Shown here: piece after piece, positions 54,561 through 60,666 of the stretch
How the letters are laid out: each line of letters starts with the position of its first letter
Numbering within the stretch: position 1 is the stretch's first letter
IMG/VR virus record: IMGVR_UViG_3300013126_000027
Span: 1 to 64,000 of that record
DNA: 64,000 nucleotides
Direction: 5' to 3' (one strand)
Source: a virus
Made by a program: the position numbers and the translations under genes
The notes under the pieces: generated by a model
Told to the model about the DNA's origin: nothing
Database searches by the model: none
The model's input: the letters and a program-made list of their open reading frames with translations, nothing else

Positions 54561-55128
54561 CCTGAACCTCCTTGGTTGGTACTGTATTTATGCACCACCA
54601 ATCAGGAATGTTCCTATTTGTCCACTTTGCCATCCTGTGCTTTGCGCCGATGTAGTAGTTCTTGTATGCAGTCACGGAGTCGCCCTTGACCTTGAACTCT
54701 TTTGGCATTGCCTGTGGGGGCTGCGTGAAACCCTTGATTCCCTTCAGGCTCTTGGGTGAATTGCGTAGATCATCCCAACAACGACCGACAACAGCATGGG
54801 TCTTCCCATACCGATGCGTGTATTCCTTGCACAGATGCGTGAGCAACTGATAAAGCCACAGATATTGGTCTTCCGACTGCCTAGCCCAAATAGCGCAGGG
54901 ATGGTTGACATGCGATGCAAGGAACAACTTGGTGTTCATGCTCGGATCATCAAGAGTCCAACGCTTTCGCTTGCGATTGTTGACTACGACTACCGATTGC
55001 TTGCCGTCAAGCAAACGATGTGCGGTAGACAGTAGTTGCGTATACTCAAGAATCATCTTGACCGTATGCTTGTCGTTGTGCATACGGGCGCACTTGCTTG
55101 GATCGGGGTCTAAGTAAAAGATGTTCAT
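54547..55128 (-). CDS. Conserved early protein, 193 residues (unassigned)
   Basis: Start ATG at 55128 (MNIFYLDPDPSKCARMHNDK); an upstream in-frame extension to 55170 abuts the tRNA and lacks similarity. The start is an often-seen pattern in T4-like environmental phages, with a following KMILEYTQLLSTAHRLLDG helix, NHPCAIWARQSEDQYLW, and a C-terminal AKWTNRNIPDWWCINTV. Cysteines, histidines and tryptophans are frequent. I do not recognise an enzymatic family. It lies in the early operon directly behind tRNA-Glu. Confidence 0.78.
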   Translation of the reverse strand: MNIFYLDPDPSKCARMHNDKHTVKMILEYTQLLSTAHRLLDGKQSVVVVNNRKRKRWTLDDPSMNTKLFLASHVNHPCAIWARQSEDQYLWLYQLLTHLCKEYTHRYGKTHAVVGRCWDDLRNSPKSLKGIKGFTQPPQAMPKEFKVKGDSVTAYKNYYIGAKHRMAKWTNRNIPDWWCINTVPTKEVQDAIL

Positions 55129-55175
55129 GGTTGTGAGTATAGCAGAAAGTGGTCGAAAAAATGCAACCAAAGTAG

Positions 55176-55249
55176 TAGCCCCAACGGGGATTGAACCCGT
55201 AGTCTCTGCCTTGAAAGGGCAGCGATTTGGCCGATTAATCTATGGGGCC
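55176..55249 (-). tRNA. tRNA-Glu (anticodon UUC)
   Basis: 74 bases. Acceptor GGCCCCA/TGGGGCT (first pair G-U), D-arm GATT...AATC, anticodon stem CTGCC/GGCAG with loop CTTTCAA (anticodon TTC), T-stem ACGGG/CCCGT with loop TTCAATC, discriminator A. CCA is not encoded. The anticodon arm is very like bacterial tRNA-Glu. It would read GAA/GAG codons, which are abundant in the acidic gene just upstream and in the phage in general. Confidence 0.93.
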
Positions 55250-55272
55250 AAAAAGCGGTGGTCGATCACCGC
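55250..55272 (-). terminator. Hairpin with U-run between acidic gene and tRNA-Glu
   Basis: On the minus strand GCGGTG-(6 nt)-CACCGC followed by TTTTT, which runs directly into the 5' end of tRNA-Glu. It could terminate or attenuate the upstream operon, or serve tRNA 5' processing. Confidence 0.6.
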
Positions 55273-55290
55273 GCCAAGGTGGATTCTCAA

Positions 55291-55512
55291 TCAGTAGGAC
55301 TCTTCGTCCTCGTCATCCTCAAAATCATCATCTTCCCAATCCTCTTCGTCCTCCTCCTCATCATCGGAGTCGGACTCATCATCGTCTTCATCGTAAAAAT
55401 CCTCGTCATCCTCAAACTCATCATCCTCATCGTCTTCGATGGGATCATAGTTCACGGGATCGGCGGGATCCAATGCGAGAAGTTCGAACTCGTCAATGTC
55501 AATAATAGACAT
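55291..55512 (-). CDS. Extremely acidic small protein (unassigned)
   Basis: 73 residues from the ATG at 55512 (AAGGAG upstream, TGATG overlap with the preceding stop). After a hydrophobic start MSIIDIDEFELLALDPAD, residues 24-73 are almost only Asp and Glu with a few Phe, Tyr, Trp and Ser. No Lys or Arg is present. Such proteins in phages are often DNA mimics that block DNA-binding host proteins, but this cannot be shown from composition alone. It is the second gene after a consensus early promoter, which fits an early takeover or anti-defence role. Confidence 0.78.
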   Translation of the reverse strand: MSIIDIDEFELLALDPADPVNYDPIEDDEDDEFEDDEDFYDEDDDESDSDDEEEDEEDWEDDDFEDDEDEESY

Positions 55513-55745
55513 CAGTTGTTCTCCTTGTTGCCGTCCTTCACAGGAACAACATCGTTTTCCTTGACCCAATAGTGTTCATAGGGGGCGGTCTCTCCGATCC
55601 ACTCTGGTGAGTAGATGCTGACAAGATACTGAAGACCCCACACGGGATCGCGCTCCACCTTCTTGACCTGACCGACCTTGTTCAACGACTGCACGAAAAC
55701 CTTCTGTGGCTTCGGGCGCGGCTTGCTCTCAATCTTCTCTGCCAT
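55512..55745 (-). CDS. Early protein, 77 residues (unassigned)
   Basis: Start ATG at 55745 with GAGGAG 7 nt upstream. The N-terminus is basic and Pro-rich (KIESKPRPKPQKVF); then a small beta-type domain with SLNKVGQVKKVERDPVWGLQ and a YSPEWIGETAPYEHYWVKE segment, in layout like KOW/Tudor-type small barrels. This is a guess from pattern. It is the first gene behind a consensus sigma70 promoter and carries a hairpin in its leader. TGATG couples it to the acidic gene. Confidence 0.75.
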   Translation of the reverse strand: MAEKIESKPRPKPQKVFVQSLNKVGQVKKVERDPVWGLQYLVSIYSPEWIGETAPYEHYWVKENDVVPVKDGNKENN

Positions 55746-55773
55746 TACAATGCTCCTCTTGTAGAGGCACCCA

Positions 55774-55806
55774 CAACGACTCCAAACGCTTGGAGTGTCT
55801 TCGTTG
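55774..55806 (-). promoter_or_regulatory. Leader hairpin of the early minus-strand operon
   Basis: In the leader between the sigma70 promoter and the first ATG: outer stem CAACG/CGTTG and inner perfect stem ACTCCAA/TTGGAGT with a 4-base loop. No U-run follows, so it is probably an mRNA-stability or translation-control element rather than a terminator. Confidence 0.6.
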
Positions 55807-55816
55807 CGTTGGGACA

Positions 55817-55845
55817 AGTATAAACCACCTTTTCTTCCCTGTCAA
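55817..55845 (-). promoter_or_regulatory. Consensus sigma70 early promoter, leftward
   Basis: TTGACA (55845-55840), 17-base spacer, TATACT (55822-55817): perfect -35 and near-perfect -10 for host housekeeping RNA polymerase. It drives the operon 77-aa gene, acidic gene, tRNA-Glu and onward. Confidence 0.88.
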
Positions 55846-55849
55846 GGGC

Positions 55850-55877
55850 TTGACAGAAAAAAGTCCGATGATAAGAT
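55850..55877 (+). promoter_or_regulatory. Sigma70 early promoter, rightward, back to back
   Basis: TTGACA (55850-55855), 16-base spacer, TAAGAT (55872-55877). The ATG of the downstream gene is at 55886, 8 bases after the -10, so the transcript would have almost no leader. The two -35 boxes of the divergent promoters are only 4 bases apart. Confidence 0.8.
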
Positions 55878-55885
55878 AGTGTACT

Positions 55886-57025
55886 ATGTCCACGAATGCA
55901 GAGAAAGTCCATTGGGGCTTGGAGCCTGAATGGGACAGAACTTTTGAAAATCAATTTCAAGAATCCTGCGCCCTTGCTAGGGCAGAGAACTGGTATCACC
56001 ATATGTCCGATGACAACGACCATCGGCGGTGGATTTGTGAATTCATGAAGTCCCATAAGTTTGAGGACGCGGATATCAAGGCGTACAGCCGTCTTGGGCA
56101 AACAGGCACCGTGGCGGGGGAAGTGGCAGAGAACGAGCCAGGATCAAATCTAGGCGTGGTTGCGAGGCTTGTGGAGCGCGGTGCGCCCATCCCGCCTGTA
56201 CGCAGGGAACGGCTCCTGCGGGCAGTCCGATATCTTGTAGAGAAGGGTCGGCTCCTGCGCGAGGAGGAGAAGGTAGAGGGTGTCCCAAATATTCAAGATC
56301 GCATCCGAGAGCAAGTTTCAAACTTGATCGGTGAACTTGAGGAGATTGAGGATGCCTTCTTTGTCGGCACCACGGCGAATTTCAAAGGCTGCACCGATAT
56401 TGAGAATTACATCAAGAGCAGGAACATTCGCGGAGTGCAAGCAAGCCGCATCGCTGAATGGTTCAAGCGAAGGGTTGATCCGATTGAGGCAGTCCTTGGC
56501 GGCAATGCAGACGAGCAACTGAAGGAGGGATACTCCCTCTACACGAAGAAGCAACTGAAGGAATACCTGAAGTGGCTGAACTGCCTGATCATCGCTTGTC
56601 AGCATCAGGTGGAGATTTCAAAGAAACTCCGCACACCACGCCGCCGCAAGCCCAAAGACCCCATCAAGGCGGTCAAGAACCTGAAGTTCAAGAAGGAGGA
56701 TGCGGAATGGAAGATCAAGTCCGTTTCCCCGACTCGCATCATTGGATGCGAGAAGGTCATCCTTTTCAATGTCAAGACAAGGGTATGCTCCATTCTTGAA
56801 ACCGAGACCCGAAATGGTCTGTCGGTCAAAGGAACGACAATCATCGGGTTTGATTCTTCAAAGTCCAAGTCCAAGAAATTGAGAAAGCCAGAGCAACTGC
56901 TCAAGGCTATCCGCGAAGAGGGTGGCATTCGTGCCGTCAAGAATGCCTTTGGTGCCTGTTCAACGCAGGAAAAAGAGGCAAAAGGACGGGTAAACGAGGA
57001 TACCATTATCCTCGCGGTCTACTAA
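55886..57025 (+). CDS. Early protein, 379 residues (unassigned)
   Basis: The first gene of the rightward early operon, starting nearly at the predicted transcript 5' end without a ribosome site. The N-terminal third is mixed (EKVHWGLEPEWDRTFENQF), the middle is a long charged helix region (ERLLRAVRYLVEKGRLLREEE and IREQVSNLIGELEEIEDAF), then a basic PRRRKPKDPIKAVKNLKFKK stretch. The C-terminal domain (IKSVSPTRIIGCEKVILFNV) is probably beta-rich. A protein of this general type occurs in T4-like environmental phages as hypothetical. The basic segment suggests nucleic acid binding. Confidence 0.78.
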   Translation: MSTNAEKVHWGLEPEWDRTFENQFQESCALARAENWYHHMSDDNDHRRWICEFMKSHKFEDADIKAYSRLGQTGTVAGEVAENEPGSNLGVVARLVERGAPIPPVRRERLLRAVRYLVEKGRLLREEEKVEGVPNIQDRIREQVSNLIGELEEIEDAFFVGTTANFKGCTDIENYIKSRNIRGVQASRIAEWFKRRVDPIEAVLGGNADEQLKEGYSLYTKKQLKEYLKWLNCLIIACQHQVEISKKLRTPRRRKPKDPIKAVKNLKFKKEDAEWKIKSVSPTRIIGCEKVILFNVKTRVCSILETETRNGLSVKGTTIIGFDSSKSKSKKLRKPEQLLKAIREEGGIRAVKNAFGACSTQEKEAKGRVNEDTIILAVY

Positions 57026-57028
57026 ATA
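57022..57028 (+). promoter_or_regulatory. Late-type promoter element CTAAATA for the DUF6433 gene
   Basis: Exact CTAAATA on the plus strand, overlapping the stop of the 379-residue gene, 20 nt before the next ATG, with GAAGGAG between. Confidence 0.68.
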
Positions 57029-57048
57029 GGAATGAAGGAGCATACAAT

Positions 57049-57471
57049 ATGCAACTACTCATCTCCGAGATATTGACGAAGGCTGCGAACGAGAAAACTC
57101 CGAAGGACAAGGCTAATGTGTTGAGGGCGCACTCTTCTGCTGCATTGCAGGAAGTGTTTCGCTACGCCTATGATCCGAAGATCACATGGTTCTGCAAGGA
57201 GGCTCCTGGTTACACAGCCGATCCTGCACCCGAAGGACTTGCATACACAACGCTGATGATTGAATATCGGCGGCTTTACCTGTACACGAAGGAAAACCCC
57301 GTGGCAGAGAAGCGCAAGACAGAACTACTCACGCAACTCTTGGAATCCCTCCATCCTACGGAGTCCAAGGTCGTGGAGCAGATGATTGCTGGAGAAATTT
57401 CAGGAATCGACAGAGAGGTCATCGACCTCGCATTTCCAAATCTTATTTCAACAAAGGTTGTCAAGGCATGA
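57049..57471 (+). CDS. DUF6433 family protein
   Basis: 140 residues. The pattern ISEILTKAANEKTPKDKANVL, then LRAHSSAALQEVFRYAYDP, the WFCKEAPGYTADPAPEG loop, YRRLYLYTKEN and LLTQLLESLHPTESKVVEQM is typical of the DUF6433 family, widespread in T4-like phages and without known function. The C-terminal IDREVIDLAFPNLI is the usual end. It has an AAGGAG site and an own late-type element, so it is expressed also late. ATGA couples it to the next small gene. Confidence 0.88.
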   Translation: MQLLISEILTKAANEKTPKDKANVLRAHSSAALQEVFRYAYDPKITWFCKEAPGYTADPAPEGLAYTTLMIEYRRLYLYTKENPVAEKRKTELLTQLLESLHPTESKVVEQMIAGEISGIDREVIDLAFPNLISTKVVKA

Positions 57472-57644
57472 GCCACGCAGACAATAATGATCGCTCCACA
57501 GAAAAGGGCAATCATTCACGGGATACGCACAAGAAGCAACTGAAGCACCATCGGAATCTGAACGACAGCATTTCTCGTTTGGAGAACATAGATGACGATG
57601 ATTTCTTCTACGAGACAAAGGAGAAGTTCCACCGTGGTCGTTGA
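57468..57644 (+). CDS. Small polar protein, 58 residues (unassigned)
   Basis: ATG at 57468 overlaps the DUF6433 stop (ATGA). The protein is very polar and His/Asp/Lys-rich: MSHADNNDRSTEKGNHS, then KKQLKHHRNLNDSISRLENI, an acidic DDDDFFYE and KEKFHRGR at the end. It is probably helical in the middle, disordered at the ends. No family is recognised. The tight coupling and intact frame support that it is real. Confidence 0.68.
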   Translation: MSHADNNDRSTEKGNHSRDTHKKQLKHHRNLNDSISRLENIDDDDFFYETKEKFHRGR

Positions 57645-57828
57645 TCCAAGAACAAAGCCTTTGCATGACGATGAAGATGATCTTGAGGGGGATGTCCATG
57701 AGGAGATTCCCTACGAGACAGAACGCCGCATACGCACATGGGGACACATGCCAGAGGGATTGTATTGCCCTGACAGCCCACGGTGGCAACGAAGGGAACG
57801 CAATCAGTTCTGGAGCAGGGTGCTGTAA
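57634..57828 (+). CDS. Small protein, 64 residues (unassigned)
   Basis: Start uncertain: GTG at 57634 with AAGGAG 10 nt upstream gives an 11-base overlap with the preceding gene; ATG at 57592 with GGAG gives 78 residues and a 53-base overlap. The protein is acidic in the middle (LHDDEDDLEGDVHEEIPYE) and basic/aromatic at the end (CPDSPRWQRRERNQFWSRVL). Its 3' end overlaps the convergent RuvC-like gene by 25 bases. No family is recognised. Confidence 0.6.
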   Translation: MVVDPRTKPLHDDEDDLEGDVHEEIPYETERRIRTWGHMPEGLYCPDSPRWQRRERNQFWSRVL

Positions 57829-58379
57829 GCGTATTTGCAGATGAAATAAGAGTCCACGATATCCGACACGGGACTCGTCACTTTCTTTGAATCGGGGCTG
57901 ATCTCTTTCATGAGTTCAGCCCCTGTTTCTTTGACGAAGGCTTCGTACATCTTGTCCTTGTCGGCATTGCCCTTGCCGCTTGCGAACTTCTTGACAACGG
58001 TAGGACCGACCAAATGGAAAGCCAATCCGTGCTTCCAAAGTTTCCATTTCAACAATCCGCAGTTTTCCCCAAGATTGAAAACCTTGCCTCTTGCTCCCAA
58101 GGCATAGTCTTCGATGTAGACAAGATCGCAGTCCTTGACGAGTTCCAATGCCCAATTTGAGATTTTGTCATGGCGATCTTCCTGCCTTCCGAATTCCGGC
58201 ATCGACCATTCGGGATAATCCCATCCACGGCAATGAAGACCAGACTCCATGTAGACGGTCGCGTGTTTCAAGGTTTCCGTCAGGTAATGAGACTTGCATT
58301 GGGATAGAAAAAAGCCATCACCGCTATGAACGGTAATGGCTGGTGAACACAACGAATAATCAATCCCTGCAATCTTCAT
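57804..58379 (-). CDS. RuvC-like resolvase/nuclease
   Basis: 191 residues with the RNase H-fold RuvC pattern: Asp7 in MKIAGIDYSLCSPAI, Glu90 in DLVYIEDYALGARGKV, then GPTVVKKFASGKGNADKDKM (the RuvC-type basic loop) and Asp173/Asp176 in SPVSDIVDSYFICKYA. These are the expected catalytic acids. Holliday junction resolution or branched DNA cleavage before packaging is likely; T4 uses the unrelated gp49 for this. CTAAATA at 58387-58393 precedes it, fitting late expression. Confidence 0.85.
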   Translation of the reverse strand: MKIAGIDYSLCSPAITVHSGDGFFLSQCKSHYLTETLKHATVYMESGLHCRGWDYPEWSMPEFGRQEDRHDKISNWALELVKDCDLVYIEDYALGARGKVFNLGENCGLLKWKLWKHGLAFHLVGPTVVKKFASGKGNADKDKMYEAFVKETGAELMKEISPDSKKVTSPVSDIVDSYFICKYAYSTLLQN

Positions 58380-58386
58380 GCAGGGG

Positions 58387-58393
58387 TATTTAG
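58387..58393 (-). promoter_or_regulatory. Late-type promoter element CTAAATA for the RuvC-like gene
   Basis: Exact CTAAATA on the minus strand, 7 nt before the ATG, in the 26-base gap after nrdJ. The very short distance would give a leaderless or nearly leaderless transcript. Confidence 0.6.
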
Positions 58394-58405
58394 GTCATTG
58401 CTTTA

Positions 58406-59938
58406 TTATCTGGGTGAGGGAAAAGAAGCGTTGTCTTCCGATGATAGGTCTACCAATTCACAAGAACCGGCAGAACAAGCATATGTCTGCATTCCTGTTG
58501 TATTGTCTTCCTTCTCGTAGTTAGACAGAAGGCTCCAATCAATGCCCTTTGGTATCTTGGCTACCATTGCCTCGTATTCCTCCTTGGTGCAGTCCTGATA
58601 CGGGGCTTGACGATATGATCCCAAATCTTGAGGTAGGAACGATATGCCAGAGATGCTGTCGATGTGCTTGTAGACCCATGCGCCGACATCAAGCCATTCG
58701 GGTTCACGAACGGTGATTGTCACCGATGGCTTGTGTTCGCACCAGAAGTCCTGATACTTCTTCCAAAGTTCAAGATGCTCAATTGCGGTGAGGTCATTTC
58801 GTGTCGGTGAACCCTTCGGAGACTTCATCGGGAACGAGAAGACCATCGTGTGGTCGGGGCGCATGACGCAAGGCTCTGCGGGGAAGCCTTGGTCGATCAT
58901 GAACTGACAGATCGGATCCTTTCGATCTGCACGAACGGTGCGAATGTAATACTCGTTGTGACGGGCATGGATGCCTGAAGCAGCGTCCACCAACTGCGAT
59001 ACCGTGTTGTGAGAAACCCAACCATTAGACAACTGATAAGAGTGAGTCCCTTCAACTTCGATGTCTACCATAAATTCGGGAGCGAACTTGTTAATCGACT
59101 TGATCGGAGTGTAAGAGTCATCCACCCCGCCAAACGAAATTATTCCATCATCCACTTTCAATTCACGCATGTGCTTCCATCCGTTTGTTGTCAGAAGTCT
59201 GTGTTCCGATGAGAAACGATAGATGTTGCCATCTTCATCCTCGATTTCAAAGACGGGAGAATAGCCCTTAACATATAGATTGGTTATTCTCTTCTTGTCG
59301 TTATTCATGTCAAACACAAACAGATCAACAGGTGGTGTTACCCATTCACCATCTTGCAAGGCTGTTGGGTCTTTGCCACACAGTTCGAATATTTCACCGA
59401 AGGTCATGATTCCGTCCGTGGTCTTGATCTTGGTGTCCAATGTGCCACAACCACTCGGTTTTACGCAAGTGATGGCGGCAGCAGGATTGATTCCCAACTT
59501 CTTTGCCCACTTTGCGTTGGTTTCGATTGCCGCTTGCTTCATGTGACCAAGCAGGACTTCTAAGCCGTTCTCACTACGAAGCATGGCATTGTCAAGGATG
59601 CCCGTGAGGGACACGCCAAGGAGTGCTTCCTCCTCGCAGTTCTTCTTCCACTCACTTGAGATGTAGCGGAAGTTCGTGAGAGAGGCTTGCCAAGTTCCAA
59701 GGATGGCAGCAAGACGAACCTTGCGAATCAGGGATTCAGGAGTGTCATCTGCACGGACAACGACCTCTGACAGGTTGCAGAACTCGCGGTCACGAAGGAT
59801 GATCTCGGAATTGTGTACCAGAATTCCGTTTGCGAAGAAATTGTGATTCGGGGTTTGTATGTCGTAAGTATCGGTCTTCTCCGTCATCTTGCGAATCGAC
59901 TTCACTTTGCCGCGAATTGTTGTCTTATTCTCTTCCAT
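58406..59938 (-). CDS. nrdJ: Class II ribonucleotide reductase, C-terminal half with split-intein C-part and a second intein
   Basis: 510 residues, encoding a fusion. Residues 1-43 are the C-half of a split intein (DTYDIQTPNHNFFANGILVHN, ending HN). Residues 44-163 are extein 2, starting SEIILRDREFCNLSE, the direct continuation of NPC in NrdJ, up to CVKPSG. Residues 164-311 are a complete mini-intein (Cys1 start, SHN end, +1 Thr). Residues 312-510 are extein 3 (TVSQLVDAASGIHARHNEYYIRTVR onward), ending with the redox pair CSAGSC. AAGGA lies 9 nt before the ATG, and the gene overlaps the endonuclease gene by 37 bases. The product must be spliced in trans to the N-half. Confidence 0.93.
   Translation of the reverse strand: MEENKTTIRGKVKSIRKMTEKTDTYDIQTPNHNFFANGILVHNSEIILRDREFCNLSEVVVRADDTPESLIRKVRLAAILGTWQASLTNFRYISSEWKKNCEEEALLGVSLTGILDNAMLRSENGLEVLLGHMKQAAIETNAKWAKKLGINPAAAITCVKPSGCGTLDTKIKTTDGIMTFGEIFELCGKDPTALQDGEWVTPPVDLFVFDMNNDKKRITNLYVKGYSPVFEIEDEDGNIYRFSSEHRLLTTNGWKHMRELKVDDGIISFGGVDDSYTPIKSINKFAPEFMVDIEVEGTHSYQLSNGWVSHNTVSQLVDAASGIHARHNEYYIRTVRADRKDPICQFMIDQGFPAEPCVMRPDHTMVFSFPMKSPKGSPTRNDLTAIEHLELWKKYQDFWCEHKPSVTITVREPEWLDVGAWVYKHIDSISGISFLPQDLGSYRQAPYQDCTKEEYEAMVAKIPKGIDWSLLSNYEKEDNTTGMQTYACSAGSCELVDLSSEDNASFPSPR
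59006..59449 (-). other. Second intein in NrdJ (148-residue mini-intein, cis-splicing)
   Basis: Begins CGTLDTKIKTTDG (nucleophile Cys1), has a block B-like RFSSEHRLLTTNGW (His present, the usual first Thr replaced by Ser), block F-like VDIEVEGTHSYQLSNGWVSHN and ends in His-Asn before Thr. Removing it joins CVKPSG to TVSQLVD, the uninterrupted class II sequence. No endonuclease domain is present. Confidence 0.9.
59810..59938 (-). other. Split intein C-half (43 residues)
   Basis: The first 43 codons of the downstream nrdJ gene: MEENKTTIRGKVKSIRKM, then a block F pattern with NHNFFANGILVHN and terminal Asn before the extein Ser. Closely similar in layout to the C-half of the known NrdJ-1 split intein. 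Confidence 0.92.
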
Positions 59939-60666
59939 TCCTTTAGTTCCTTGTGGTAGTGGCTTCCTGACTTTAGGTATGGCTTTATATCTCGGATCAA
60001 TTCCAAGGTCAAGCCGTGCATCTCACAGATTCGTTTTGCTTTCTCTGATCTGTCATCTGCGTTATCGAAGTAGTTTCCCTTGATCTCTATTACCTTGATC
60101 AATTTTTCATTCTCATAAATGAAGAAATCTGGTCTATATGTTTCGTTAGTTCCCTTCAGGGTTTTTACTTCGCTTTGCCAAGATATGTTGTTCTCATCCA
60201 ACCATTTTGCGTATATGAACTCCAAGCAACTTCGCAACCAAATGAGTTCACCATTCTTGTTTCTATACCATCCTTGCAATGACTTTGTTTTAATCGCCGC
60301 TCTTTCTGGATACTTTTCAACCCAATTGAAGAACGGACTCTTCTCTCCCTTTACATTGTCGCTTCGTTTCTTTCTCAAAACATCAGTAACAATAGACATT
60401 CCCTTTCTTGTATTGATCTCCAGCCAGTTGATCAACAATATCCTTGTTTCTGTGTATGACAGACCCAATTCCTTTGATATCGTTTTGAATCCATGTCCTA
60501 ATTCATAGTATTCGATCAGTTCCTTTTTTGCATTGGCACAAAGAGGATTTTCCTTTGCCCATTCCAGTCTTTCACTAGGAATCTTTGCCTGGTTGACTGT
60601 TCCCTTCCTTTTCTTCAATTCCATTCTCCATGTTCTTATTGCTTTGATCGTTTCCTGTGAAAGCAT
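59902..60666 (-). CDS. Free-standing homing endonuclease (PD-(D/E)xK / Vsr-like)
   Basis: 254 residues from ATG at 60666 with AAGGAGAG upstream; a longer frame to 60741 has no site. It overlaps the split-intein N-part gene by 92 bases and the C-part gene by 37. Residues about 52-83 look like a helix-turn-helix (GHGFKTISKELGLSYTETRI). The nuclease core is WLRSCLEFIYAKWLDE, TYRPDFFIYEN and VIEIKGNYFDN, i.e. a conserved Glu, then Asp and Glu-x-Lys. Endonucleases of this type between split-intein gene halves were described for 'fractured genes' in metagenomes. It would cut an uninterrupted nrdJ and spread the element. Confidence 0.85.
   Translation of the reverse strand: MLSQETIKAIRTWRMELKKRKGTVNQAKIPSERLEWAKENPLCANAKKELIEYYELGHGFKTISKELGLSYTETRILLINWLEINTRKGMSIVTDVLRKKRSDNVKGEKSPFFNWVEKYPERAAIKTKSLQGWYRNKNGELIWLRSCLEFIYAKWLDENNISWQSEVKTLKGTNETYRPDFFIYENEKLIKVIEIKGNYFDNADDRSEKAKRICEMHGLTLELIRDIKPYLKSGSHYHKELKEWKRIRQQFAAK

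Noticed and set aside
55258-55572. Plus-strand frame encoding a very hydrophobic 104-residue 'membrane protein'
   Set aside because: It is the exact antisense of the GAT/GAC/GAA-rich acidic gene; the Ile/Leu/Val/Phe composition follows from that. No ribosome site or promoter fits, and it would cross the tRNA-side hairpin.
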